Assembly (NCBI GenBank): GCA_964542475.1
Contig: CAZIUL010000005.1
Span: 1-64,000 of the forward strand
Source of the DNA: CAZIUL01 sp964542475
Lineage (GTDB): Bacteria; Planctomycetota; B15-G4; CAYZWU01
Length of the DNA: 64,000 nt
Direction: 5' to 3'
In this document: positions 24,685 through 32,355 of the stretch, one piece after another
How the letters are laid out: the number at the start of each line of letters is the position of its first letter
Position numbering within the stretch: position 1 is the stretch's first letter
The notes under the pieces: model-generated
Databases searched by the model: none
Seen by the model: the letters and a program-made list of their open reading frames with translations, nothing else
Told to the model about the DNA's origin: nothing
Made by a program: the position numbers and the translations under genes

Positions 24685-25422
24685 ATGAGTGATGCCAACC
24701 CGATTGACCTGCTTTTCAGCGGTATGGAGAAGCTGGGCCCCGGAAGCGATTTCGATACGCTGAAGGTTCTAAACATGCTTCCGCAAGTCCCCTGTGGAGT
24801 GATTGTTGATGCTGGATGCGGAACAGGAAGGCACACCCTGGCGCTGGCGGACCGGCTCCAGCTTCTCGTGCATGCCGTCGATTCCTACGAACCCTTCCTG
24901 AACAGCCTCATACAACGCGCCAGGGAGGCCCGAATTGATCATCTCGTTCAAACGCACTGTATGGACATGGCAGGTATTCCGGACACGTTTCAACAAGTTG
25001 ACCTGCTATGGTGCGAGGGGGCGGCTTACAACATCGGATTCCCCCATGCCCTCAAGACGTGGCACCCTGCAGTGAAGCCCGGCGGTTTTGCGGTTGTCAG
25101 CGAGCTGTCCTGGTTACGCGATGACATCCCTGCTGAAGTGCGCCGGTTCTTCAATACCGGCTATCCTGATATGCGCAGTTTCGATGAAAACCGCGTCGTG
25201 GCAGAGGATGCCGGCTACAGCGTTCTTTCTACGCACACTCTGCCGAGAGAAACATGGATCGAGGGATACTACGACATACTGGAACCTCGTGCCCAAGGCC
25301 TTCTTGACCACCCGGATGAAGGTGTCAGAGGCTTTGCCGCTGAGACCGTTGAAGAGATCCGAATCTTCGGCCGTTCAGAAGACAGCTACGGGTATGTGTT
25401 TTATGTGATGAAGAGGGCCTGA
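24685..25422 (+). CDS. class I SAM-dependent methyltransferase
   Basis: 245 residues. Motif I is VIVDAGCGTGRHTLALAD, motif II HAVDSYEPFLN, and the later VKPGGFAVVSELSWLRDDIPAEVRRFF is like Methyltransf_11/25 small-molecule methylases. It is preceded by the repeated promoter. The gene is in the accessory island, but no attC-like site was found at its end (25420-25480 has only short hairpins). The substrate is unknown. Confidence 0.85.
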   Translation: MSDANPIDLLFSGMEKLGPGSDFDTLKVLNMLPQVPCGVIVDAGCGTGRHTLALADRLQLLVHAVDSYEPFLNSLIQRAREARIDHLVQTHCMDMAGIPDTFQQVDLLWCEGAAYNIGFPHALKTWHPAVKPGGFAVVSELSWLRDDIPAEVRRFFNTGYPDMRSFDENRVVAEDAGYSVLSTHTLPRETWIEGYYDILEPRAQGLLDHPDEGVRGFAAETVEEIRIFGRSEDSYGYVFYVMKRA

Positions 25423-25499
25423 CAAGCCGGATGCTCGCACCGGCCTGTGGCCGCCGAGTGATCAGCAACGTTTATGCTGCTGGAGCGAACGACATCGCC

Positions 25500-26852
25500 A
25501 TGAGAAGAGGACACTGGATCATCAACTTCATACTCGTTGCTTCGATGACGGGTTCGGCGATTGCGCAGGTTGAGCAAGACGCCGCCGCCATTGCCGATCG
25601 CTATCTGGCCGCGATGCAGCGGAAGGGCTATGCGTTCCTGTCGAGGGACGAGCTGTTACGCCGCCGCGACCTGATCGCCGCGTTCACGGTCAAGCACCTT
25701 GGCCAGCCGTTGGATAAAATCACACGTGTCGCGATGCTGGACGGCATTGATCGCTGTATCGACCGCCTGTACACCAGCCCCGCCGGCACAGTCGCCTACG
25801 GTAACGGGTTCGGGAGCGGCGGCGAAGAGTGGATGTACCTCAACGATCGCGACTACTTCCTGACGTTTCAGTATCACTTGTGGGTCGGGCTGACGCGTCA
25901 GCCGCTCGTGCCCGCCGACGTACAGCGCCGCGGAACGCAGCGGAACTGGATGCGGCAATATCTCGCCAATCTACCGTTCCGGGGAGTTCATGAAACGCCG
26001 CCGCGCGAGGGAATGCGCAGCGACGAGATCCGCCCGTGGATATTGGCCGAGTTGGAGAAGGCGTTTGCCGACCCCCTCGACCTCCTGGCTGAGCCACTGC
26101 CCGATGACGGCTTTGCGAAGCTGCAGGAGCGGTTCAAGCGGTTCAGCAACGGCGCCGTTGCGGATTTCCACGACATGGAAGTCGCCGCCCTCACGTCAAG
26201 ATTCATTTGTCACAAAGATCCCGCAGGCCGCTACGGGTACAGGTATCCGGGGCAGCTTCCGTTTGATGACACAGTGGTCGCCCTGTGGGGCAACGGCCCG
26301 TCCCTGCATTTCGCCTCCAATGCCGATTTCCGTGGAAATCACGGTGGACTCTCCCGGTCTTCCGTCTACGACGTTGTCCGCTGTGTAGAAATGTATGCTA
26401 ATCCGGCACCCTTGCCCGCGGGCGCCGCGATGGATGCCTGGCTCACCCGGGAAGACCGGGGCGATCTTACACTTGACGGCTCCACCCTCATCGCCGTGCG
26501 AGGTGCGAAGATTGCCCATGTGCCGGTGAAGAACTGGTTCGATGCGGACAAGTTGTCCGACGATCAGTTGCGGGCCGTCATCCGAAATGACGGTCACGAC
26601 AGGATCTCGATCAAAGGGCTGCCGCCGATGAACGGCCCGCACCGCGGAGATCGTACCGAAGGCGAATTCTTCATCGTCGTACAGACCCGCGACAACCGCT
26701 TGGCAATCATTAACCTCCACAACTATGAGTTCAAGCAACTAATGTTCTGGTGCCGCTTGCGGGGGGCAAAGCCGAATACTGCGATCGTGCCGGCAAGCCA
26801 ACCGAAACAGCAGCATAACAAGCCCAAGGAACACGGTGTGGAGAGAAGTTAG
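25500..26852 (+). CDS. secreted protein of unknown function
   Basis: 450 residues from the ATG at 25500. The signal peptide is MRRGHWIINFILVASMTGSAIAQ. No known domain is recognised. There are many charged and aromatic residues, two clusters with possible metal-binding His/Asp (ADFHDMEVAAL; ISIKGLPPMNGPHRGDRTEGEFF), and the C-terminus QHNKPKEHGVERS. The DNA for that end (GCATAAC then AAGCC) looks like the left arm of an attC site, and GTTTATGC at 25469 is one base longer than the GTTATGC partner it would need. It may be a decayed cassette gene. Confidence 0.65.
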   Translation: MRRGHWIINFILVASMTGSAIAQVEQDAAAIADRYLAAMQRKGYAFLSRDELLRRRDLIAAFTVKHLGQPLDKITRVAMLDGIDRCIDRLYTSPAGTVAYGNGFGSGGEEWMYLNDRDYFLTFQYHLWVGLTRQPLVPADVQRRGTQRNWMRQYLANLPFRGVHETPPREGMRSDEIRPWILAELEKAFADPLDLLAEPLPDDGFAKLQERFKRFSNGAVADFHDMEVAALTSRFICHKDPAGRYGYRYPGQLPFDDTVVALWGNGPSLHFASNADFRGNHGGLSRSSVYDVVRCVEMYANPAPLPAGAAMDAWLTREDRGDLTLDGSTLIAVRGAKIAHVPVKNWFDADKLSDDQLRAVIRNDGHDRISIKGLPPMNGPHRGDRTEGEFFIVVQTRDNRLAIINLHNYEFKQLMFWCRLRGAKPNTAIVPASQPKQQHNKPKEHGVERS

Positions 26853-26868
26853 CGATAAGGACATGACC

Positions 26869-27435
26869 ATGGAATTATCATTCAAATCATTGACCATGGA
26901 CCAATGGGACGATTTCGTGTCCTTGTTTGGTGAACGGGGGGCATGTGGCGGATGCTGGTGCATGCTTTGGCGTCTTACGAGGAAGCAGTTTGAGTCGCAA
27001 AAAGGAGACGGCAACAGGCTTGCCATGAAGGCCATTGTCGATTCCGGGGAAGTTCCCGGTATCTTGGCATACCACAACACCGAGGCAATCGGCTGGTGTG
27101 CCGTTGCTCCAAGAAGCGTCTATCCCGCTTTATCAAGATCCCGCATACTGCAGCCAATTGATGACCGCGCGTGTTGGTCTGTCGCCTGCCTGTTTATTGA
27201 AAAGTCATACAGAAAAAAAGGCGTTTCAACCGGGCTTTTGCGAGCTGCAAGTGAATACGCAAAATCACAAGGCGCTCGATTGCTGGAGGGTTATCCTGTT
27301 GAACCCAAATTAGAGAAAGACATTCCGCCTGCTTTTGCGTGGACCGGCATACCCAGAGCATTCATTCGTGCGGGGTTTAAAGAGATAGTACGACGTTCAC
27401 CGACACGTCCGATAATGAGGATAGAGTTGAGGTGA
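26869..27435 (+). CDS. GNAT-family acetyltransferase
   Basis: About 188 residues from the ATG at 26869 (MELSFKSLTMDQWDDFVSLFG); another ATG lies two codons earlier. The N-terminal GACGGCWCMLWRLTRKQFE motif marks a group of GNAT enzymes with this cysteine-rich signature. The acetyl-CoA site is SVACLFIEKSYRKKGVSTGLLRAASEYAKSQGA, followed by a C-terminal strand VRRSPTRPIMRIEL. The substrate is unknown; such genes are common cassette cargo. Confidence 0.8.
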   Translation: MELSFKSLTMDQWDDFVSLFGERGACGGCWCMLWRLTRKQFESQKGDGNRLAMKAIVDSGEVPGILAYHNTEAIGWCAVAPRSVYPALSRSRILQPIDDRACWSVACLFIEKSYRKKGVSTGLLRAASEYAKSQGARLLEGYPVEPKLEKDIPPAFAWTGIPRAFIRAGFKEIVRRSPTRPIMRIELR

Positions 27436-27487
27436 TCGCCGGGCGGCAGGTCAGGCTGGCCGGGAGTGTTTTTGGGTTCAGGTTTTT

Positions 27488-27566
27488 TAGCCCGCTTATT
27501 TCACACTTTTCGTCGCGAGGTGCAGTTTACGGTGCCGCAGCAGAAGAGTATGAAATAAGCAGGTTA
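27488..27566. repeat. internally deleted copy of the palindromic MITE
   Basis: 79 bp. Ends TAGCCCGCTTATTTCA and TGAAATAAGCAGGTTA are terminal inverted repeats of the elements at 52842 and 63619, but the central 100 bp are missing. On both sides lie copies of the same leader sequence (GGCCGGGAGTG...GGTTCAGG and GACCGGGAGTA...GATTCAGG), so the element sits between two tandem leader copies. Confidence 0.85.
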
Positions 27567-27572
27567 AGCTGA

Positions 27573-27625
27573 CCGGGAGTATATTGGATTCAGGTTATAT
27601 AGTTCGGCGGAATTCGTAGTTGGCC
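27573..27625 (+). other. attI-like leader with core site GTTGGCC, copy 2
   Basis: Shares GGTTATATAGTTCGG and AATTCGTAGTT with 22283-22338. The heptamer GTTGGCC (27619-27625) is the exact reverse complement of GGCCAAC at 28156-28162, behind the acetyltransferase that follows. Confidence 0.6.
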
Positions 27626-27648
27626 GCGTAGAAAGGAAAAAGAAGACC

Positions 27649-28167
27649 ATGAATCCAGAAATCACGCTCAGAAGCGAAATTGACGGCGATATTGGCGCAA
27701 TAACCGAGGTGACAATTGCAGCGTTCCAGACCCTGGAAATCAGCAACCATACAGAGCAATTCATAATCGAGGCGCTACGCGCCAGCCATGCCCTTGCCGT
27801 ATCCCTTGTCGCAGAGACGGATGGCCGACTGATTGGGCACATTGCGTTCTCACCCGTGGCCATTTCGGACGGCACACAGGACTGGTACGGACTTGGACCC
27901 GTTTCGGTTTTGCCGGAATACCAACGTCAGGGCATTGGCAAGGCCCTGATTTGCGAAGGATTGGCACAACTGAGGGACATGCAAGCGCGTGGCTGTTGTC
28001 TCGTCGGCCATCCGGAGTACTACAGGAAGTTCGGATTCGAGAACGTAGACGGACTCGGACTCGCGGGAGTCCCGCCGGAACTCTTTTTCGCACTGTCCTT
28101 CGACGGGGATGTTCCGCAGGGCACGGTCACTTTCCACGAAGGGTTCAAAGCGGATGGCCAACAATAG
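27649..28167 (+). CDS. GNAT-family acetyltransferase, YhbS-like
   Basis: 172 residues, with AAAGGAAAAAG about 10 bp before the ATG. The acetyl-CoA motif A is GLGPVSVLPEYQRQGIGKALICEGL, followed by GCCLVGHPEYYRKFGFENVDGLGL, which is a typical YhbS-type C-terminal half. It lies exactly between the reciprocal core sites GTTGGCC and GGCCAAC, and its stop codon is in the spacer of the attC-like site. The substrate is unknown. Confidence 0.85.
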   Translation: MNPEITLRSEIDGDIGAITEVTIAAFQTLEISNHTEQFIIEALRASHALAVSLVAETDGRLIGHIAFSPVAISDGTQDWYGLGPVSVLPEYQRQGIGKALICEGLAQLRDMQARGCCLVGHPEYYRKFGFENVDGLGLAGVPPELFFALSFDGDVPQGTVTFHEGFKADGQQ

Positions 28168-28212
28168 CGTGCAGGCTACGCTTGACACCGCGCCTGACGC
28201 TCCACGTTCTGT
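28156..28212 (+). other. attC-like recombination site
   Basis: 57 bp. R'' is GGCCAAC, followed by spacer AATAG and L'' CGTGCAGGC. The loop TACGCTTGACA is followed by L' GCCTGACG, a spacer and R' GTTCTGT (28206-28212). L'' pairs with L' with one extra base in L''. GTTCTGT is matched by ACAGAAC behind the next gene. Confidence 0.85.
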
Positions 28213-28214
28213 GA

Positions 28215-29069
28215 ATGAAGATGACAAACATGTTTATCCAACTGGAACAGATCAATAGCCGGCCTGAACCGTTTGAATTCTATACGGCTGCCGACCTCTG
28301 GACTGACGAACATACATCCGGGCAGATGCTCGCCTACCATCTTAACACCGAGATAGACGTGTCATCCCGGCGTGGAGAATTCATCGACCAATCGGTGAAG
28401 TGGATTGCATCGCGCTTTCACGTTGGTGCCGGCACACGGATTGCCGACTTCGGCTGTGGGCCTGGCCTCTACGCAAATCGACTGGCACAGCTTGGTGCAA
28501 CTGTGACAGGTATTGATTTCTCGAAACGCTCAATTGAATACGCCCGCGGAGTCGCTGACGACGCGGGACTGGCCATCGAATACGTCAATCAGAATTACTT
28601 GGATTTCGAAACGGAAGATCGTTTCGATCTCATCCTGATGATCATGTGTGACTTCTGCGCGCTCAGTCCCGAGCAGCGAACGCTTATGCTAAGAAAGTTT
28701 CATTCCCTGCTGTTGCCCGGCGGATCCGTCCTCCTGGACGTGTACTCCCTCAGCGCCTACGAGCAACGCAATGAGGCAACATCGTATGGTATGGACCTCC
28801 TCGATGGATTCTGGTCACCGGAGACGTACTACGGTTTCTTGAACACCTTCAAATATGACGACAGGAAGGTGGTCTTGGACAAGCACACGATCATCGAGGA
28901 GAAGCGAGCACGCACCGTGTATAACTGGCTACAATACTTTAGTCCTGAAGCCCTGCAGAAAGAGTTCGAGAATGCCGGGCTAACGTTGCAGGAACAATAT
29001 GCTGACGTTGCTGGTACACTGTTCGCCGAAACAAGCAGCGAGTTTGCCGTAGTCGGAAGGAAACTATAG
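28215..29069 (+). CDS. class I SAM-dependent methyltransferase
   Basis: 284 residues from the ATG at 28215, only 2 bp after the attC-like site and without a clear ribosome site; ATGs at 28221 and 28230 are alternatives. Motif I is IADFGCGPGLYANRLAQLG, motif II VTGIDFSKRSIEYA, and the post-motif LLLPGGSVLLDVYSLSAYE. SWISS-type class I methylase of unknown substrate. Its cassette boundaries are GTTCTGT in front and ACAGAAC (29075-29081) behind. Confidence 0.87.
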   Translation: MKMTNMFIQLEQINSRPEPFEFYTAADLWTDEHTSGQMLAYHLNTEIDVSSRRGEFIDQSVKWIASRFHVGAGTRIADFGCGPGLYANRLAQLGATVTGIDFSKRSIEYARGVADDAGLAIEYVNQNYLDFETEDRFDLILMIMCDFCALSPEQRTLMLRKFHSLLLPGGSVLLDVYSLSAYEQRNEATSYGMDLLDGFWSPETYYGFLNTFKYDDRKVVLDKHTIIEEKRARTVYNWLQYFSPEALQKEFENAGLTLQEQYADVAGTLFAETSSEFAVVGRKL

Positions 29070-29074
29070 CGATC

Positions 29075-29106
29075 ACAGAACAAAGCTTTGAAGGCGACGT
29101 TTGACA
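29075..29106 (+). other. partial attC-like site
   Basis: ACAGAAC (R''), spacer AAAGC, L'' TTTGAAGGC and the family loop GACGTTTGACA are present, but no matching L' and R' follow. It looks truncated at its right half. Confidence 0.65.
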
Positions 29107-29121
29107 GTAAAGGACGAGTAG

Positions 29122-29334
29122 ATGTCACTTTCCCGTAAAAAGCTTGCACTCGCAGGGGGTCTTTTGATTGTCGCGAGTGGGTTGGTGAGCATCTGGATCG
29201 GAGTACGTGCGGGATTCCTGCCGTACGAACCTGACCCGGGCGGGCTGTTTGGGCACGTTGGGATTTGGGCGGGGATTTCTGCCGTTGTAATTTGCAGCCG
29301 AAGCCCACGATCGGTCGATAACGAGGAGACGTGA
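29122..29334 (+). CDS. small membrane protein
   Basis: 70 residues with two TM helices (KLALAGGLLIVASGLVSIWIG and LFGHVGIWAGISAVVICS). AAAGGACGAG lies about 9 bp before the ATG. The UroD-like gene's ATG begins immediately after its stop. No family recognised. Confidence 0.55.
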   Translation: MSLSRKKLALAGGLLIVASGLVSIWIGVRAGFLPYEPDPGGLFGHVGIWAGISAVVICSRSPRSVDNEET

Positions 29335-30345
29335 ATGAACAGTCGGGAACGAATTTCTGCCATAATTGCCGGCGAGCGCGCAGACCGCTGCGGATTGTGG
29401 CTCGGTAATCCCCTCGCCGAGAGTTGGCCGGCCATACACGAGTATTTCGGAACAAAAACCGAGGAAGAGGTGCGACTGAAACTCGGCGATGACGTGCGCT
29501 GGATTTGTCCGCAGTTTTTTCCGGACGCCTATCGCGATCCGAATGGATATGGCATGTTTGACGCAGGATTGAGCAAGAAGCGGCATGGGCAGGCAGGGCC
29601 TTTGGCTGATTGCGAGGATGTGCGGGAGCTGGAGTCGTTTCCCTGGCCCAATCCTGACTACCTGTCATTCGATCAGTGCATAGAATCGCTGCGCGCTGCC
29701 GGTGATGTCTACCGGGCCAGCGGTTACTGGACATGTTTTTACCATAACGTCATGGATCTCTTCGGGATGGAGAATTACATGATTAAAATGTACACGCATC
29801 CCGAAGTGGTACAGGCCGTTACGGATCGGGTATGCGGATTTTACTACGAGGCCAATGAGCGGTTCTTCGCCGCAGCCGGTGCGGACGTAGATGGATTTTT
29901 CTTTGGCAACGATTTTGGGACACAGTTAGACCTAATCTGCGGACCGGCGCACTTCGATGAGTTCATCATGCCATGGTTTGTGCGTTTCACCAAACAGGCA
30001 CATGTCCACGGATATCACGCCCTGTTGCATTCCTGTGGGGCGATTCACAAGGTGATCGACCGTCTCATCGACGCCGGCGTAGACTGCCTGCATCCGCTTC
30101 AGGCTTTGGCCGCCGACATGGAGGCAGAGACGCTTGCGCGGGATTTCAAAGGCCGGATCGCTTTCATGGGGGGAATCGACACTCAGCATTTATTAGTCCA
30201 TGCTACGCAGGAAGAAGTACAAGCGGATGTTCGCCGAGTAAGGGACTTGCTGGGGCCGCGCCTTATCGTGAGCCCGAGCCATGAAGCGCTGTTGCCGAAT
30301 GTTCCGCCACGGAATCTGGAAGCAATGGCGGCGGCGATCGAATAA
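29335..30345 (+). CDS. uroporphyrinogen decarboxylase-fold methyltransferase-like protein
   Basis: 336 residues. The protein has the URO-D barrel of MtaA/MtbA-type corrinoid methyltransferases. ALLHSCGAIHKVIDRLIDAGVDCLHPLQALAADM contains the His-x-Cys likely to bind zinc, and FMGGIDTQHLLVHATQEEV follows the family pattern. It lacks the N-terminal Arg motif of haem-pathway HemE, so it is not a haem gene. It is preceded by a tightly linked small gene and followed by an attC-like site. Confidence 0.82.
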   Translation: MNSRERISAIIAGERADRCGLWLGNPLAESWPAIHEYFGTKTEEEVRLKLGDDVRWICPQFFPDAYRDPNGYGMFDAGLSKKRHGQAGPLADCEDVRELESFPWPNPDYLSFDQCIESLRAAGDVYRASGYWTCFYHNVMDLFGMENYMIKMYTHPEVVQAVTDRVCGFYYEANERFFAAAGADVDGFFFGNDFGTQLDLICGPAHFDEFIMPWFVRFTKQAHVHGYHALLHSCGAIHKVIDRLIDAGVDCLHPLQALAADMEAETLARDFKGRIAFMGGIDTQHLLVHATQEEVQADVRRVRDLLGPRLIVSPSHEALLPNVPPRNLEAMAAAIE

Positions 30346-30353
30346 TGGAACAG

Positions 30354-30404
30354 ACCGAACCGTCAGGTGCGGGCGACGCTTGACAGCGCGCATGACCTGC
30401 GACG
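30354..30404 (+). other. degenerate attC-like site
   Basis: ACCGAAC (R''), spacer CGTCA, L'' GGTGCGGGC and the family loop GACGCTTGACA (30375-30385) are followed by GCATGACC as a partial L'. The R' GTT is lost (CGATCTG). It ends the accessory island. Confidence 0.55.
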
Positions 30405-30486
30405 ATCTGCGGCAGGTTTGATTATCGACCTACCAGTGGGGGGCAGACTATCGGAATCGAGATCACAGATTCTGCAAAGACGGCTG

Positions 30487-31569
30487 TCACACCATCAGAA
30501 CCTCCCTCTTCCTTTCAAGGTAGTAAAGATAGTTCTCAAAAGTGACATCCGGCGGAACACGGTGATCCACGGTGGGGATGAATCCGCCTTGTTCGACCAG
30601 CGGCCGGAGCCTGTCCATCTCGCGGTTGATCGCGTCTTTTCCCCTGGCCAGGGCGATCTTGTCGACACCGCCCGCCAGAAGCAGGTCTTCGCCGTACTTT
30701 TCGCGGAGCATTGACGCGTCCGTGTGCAGCGCTTCGATGGGGAACATGCAGTTGATGCCGGCATCCATCCATCCTGGCACCAGCTCGTGGATGCACCCGT
30801 CGCAGTCCAGGATGTTTATCGTGACTCCGTGTTTTTTTAGCTCGGCAGTGATCCGCCTGTACCTGGGCACCATCAGCTCATTAAACAGCTTCGGGGAGAT
30901 CAGGGGGCCGCGGTTGTAGCACATGTCCTCCCACCACCAGGCCATGTCGATGTCCAGCCCGGGGAGGATCTTCTCGATGAGGTGGAGGGTGAGATCGGTA
31001 AGGTGTTCCATCATCTCTTCGATCCATTTTCGCTCGGTCAAGATCGCCATGGAGATTCTTTCCACTCCCATCCAGTTTCTGAGCCAGCCGTACAGGGAGC
31101 CCGCGTCGAAGCGGACAGGCATTCCCTCGGCGTGAGCAGCTTGCGTCGCGGCTTTCACATCGCTGATCCGGCCATCCACGGCAGGGTCCAGGCGCTCCTG
31201 CTTCAGTCGCTCCCAGTCTTTGCGGGATTCGATCGCGTATTCGAGATACTGGGGTATGGAGGTGTGATCCACGGATTCCCGGCAGAGGTTTCCCTCGACG
31301 TTACGGTAAATCCGGTAGCCGTTTTTTCGTTCGACCTCCTCTTCCTCGAACGGTGGAAAAAAACCGTTGGCAGCGGGCAGCCTGGGTATGATCTGGAACC
31401 CCTCCAGCCCGAGGTGTCTTTCCACGTCCTCGTGGGTCTTGAGAAGCTCGGGCAGGCCCTGGTCGTGCCAGGCCCGGATGGTTGCGTCCCAGTACCCGAA
31501 ATCCATGTTTGGCACACGGTCCGGTTTTTTCCAGCGCATGACCCTGTTGAAACGTTCGCGGGTGTTCAT
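30487..31569 (-). CDS. UroD-fold methyltransferase-like protein
   Basis: 360 residues. It resembles planctomycete and candidate-phylum UroD-like proteins, with MNTRERFNRVMRWKKPDRVPNMDFG at the N-terminus, the metal-site region NILDCDGCIHELVPGWMDAGINCMFPIEA and the closing LLAGGVDKIALARGKDAI. It is only distantly like the plus-strand gene at 29335. The cysteines in DCDGC are likely to bind zinc for a corrinoid or demethylase reaction. Its C-terminal end is duplicated as a fragment at 24363. It faces the plus-strand island genes tail to tail. Confidence 0.82.
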   Translation of the reverse strand: MNTRERFNRVMRWKKPDRVPNMDFGYWDATIRAWHDQGLPELLKTHEDVERHLGLEGFQIIPRLPAANGFFPPFEEEEVERKNGYRIYRNVEGNLCRESVDHTSIPQYLEYAIESRKDWERLKQERLDPAVDGRISDVKAATQAAHAEGMPVRFDAGSLYGWLRNWMGVERISMAILTERKWIEEMMEHLTDLTLHLIEKILPGLDIDMAWWWEDMCYNRGPLISPKLFNELMVPRYRRITAELKKHGVTINILDCDGCIHELVPGWMDAGINCMFPIEALHTDASMLREKYGEDLLLAGGVDKIALARGKDAINREMDRLRPLVEQGGFIPTVDHRVPPDVTFENYLYYLERKREVLMV

Positions 31570-31614
31570 GATTTATCCTTGTACGGTAAAAAAAATTTAG
31601 CCGTTCACATAAGA

Positions 31615-31752
31615 AAGAACCACGGATGAACACGGACAGAAGGAAGAAAGAGAACCACGGATGAACACAGAAAGAAAGGAGGAAAGAGAACCACGGATGA
31701 ACACGGACAGAAGGAAGAAAGAGAACCACGGATAAACACGGATAATTTTTAT
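31615..31752. repeat. tandem repeat, 'gaaccacggatgaacacgg' minisatellite
   Basis: Four units of about 36 bp, each beginning AGAACCACGGATGAACACGG and continuing with an AGAAGGAAGAAAG purine tract. A single partial unit recurs at 54081-54107. Part of the same motif, inverted, supplies the last codons and stop of the gene at 31871. The stretch 31570-31870 has no real gene; minus-strand frames in it read VHPWFS repeats, a known artefact of this sequence. Confidence 0.9.
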
Positions 31753-31870
31753 GAAGGGATTTTCTTTTACCGATTCCGATTGCCGGGCCAGTGGGAAGTA
31801 ATGTTGAATTGCAACGGTCGTGCGGGCGAAAGATTTTTCGCCCCCACACTGTCTTTTTCTTCAATCCGAG

Positions 31871-32317
31871 TTAATCCGAGTTAATCCGTGGTTCCTCCCT
31901 AGTTCTCCCCCCCAGGAACTCATCGCACGCGGCACACGCCTCTTCAACGGTTTTGTACCTCTTGACCGTGACATGCCGGCAGCCGGCGATCATTGCGGAG
32001 AGTGGTTTTTCAGCGCTCATGTTGTACAGGCAGAGCAAGGGCTTTTTCATTTCGATTGCCCTGCCGATCTCGTAGCCGACTCCGAGGCTCGGTGTTGAAA
32101 CCTCGGCCACCACAGCGTCGCACCCCGCAAGCCATCCGAGGTCCCTGTCGTGGATCTCCGCGCAGCTCATGCCCTCTTCGTTCAAGCCGTCCGACTTCTT
32201 TGCTCCAACGTGTTCGGTGAGCACCTCGCCGTGTCTGCTGATGTGCCTGATGATACACCAGTAGAGCTCCGCATCCTCCCGGCCACCGCGTATGGAACCC
32301 GCAAAGTAGATTTTCAT
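31871..32317 (-). CDS. 2'-deoxynucleoside 5'-phosphate N-hydrolase (DNPH1/Rcl-like)
   Basis: 148 residues. The start MKIYFAGSIRGGREDAELY and AEVSTPSLGVGYEIGRAIEMKKPLLCLYN are the signatures of the DNPH1/Rcl nucleotide N-glycosidase group. These cytoplasmic enzymes cut deoxynucleoside monophosphates into base and sugar phosphate. The last dozen residues (RTREEPRINSD) come from the 'accacggat' repeat, so the true C-terminus has been extended or replaced. Confidence 0.85.
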   Translation of the reverse strand: MKIYFAGSIRGGREDAELYWCIIRHISRHGEVLTEHVGAKKSDGLNEEGMSCAEIHDRDLGWLAGCDAVVAEVSTPSLGVGYEIGRAIEMKKPLLCLYNMSAEKPLSAMIAGCRHVTVKRYKTVEEACAACDEFLGGRTREEPRINSD

Positions 32318-32355
32318 GTCGCTGTCCTCGCCGTGGTCATCCGGATCGTGTGCGC

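Noticed and set aside
26813..26853. GCATAAC...GTTAGCG as an attC site after the secreted unknown gene
   Set aside because: The interval is only about 40 bp, no L''/L' stem can be drawn, and the heptamers do not match each other; at most a decayed remnant.
29335..30345. HemE (haem-pathway uroporphyrinogen decarboxylase)
   Set aside because: The N-terminal arginine motif of HemE is absent and the HSCG motif fits corrinoid methyltransferase-type relatives.
30354..30360. ACCGAAC as partner of GTTCGGT at 22319
   Set aside because: The match would imply one cassette of 8 kb containing other cassettes; more likely the start of the UroD-like cassette has been lost.
31301..31864. A 187-residue minus-strand open frame reading VHPWFSF repeats
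   Set aside because: It is a translation of the 'accacggat' minisatellite plus antisense of the UroD-like gene, with no ribosome site or domain.
31760..31870. CRISPR array from the direct repeats near 31.6 kb
   Set aside because: The units are contiguous and purine-rich without unique spacers, and no cas gene is present.
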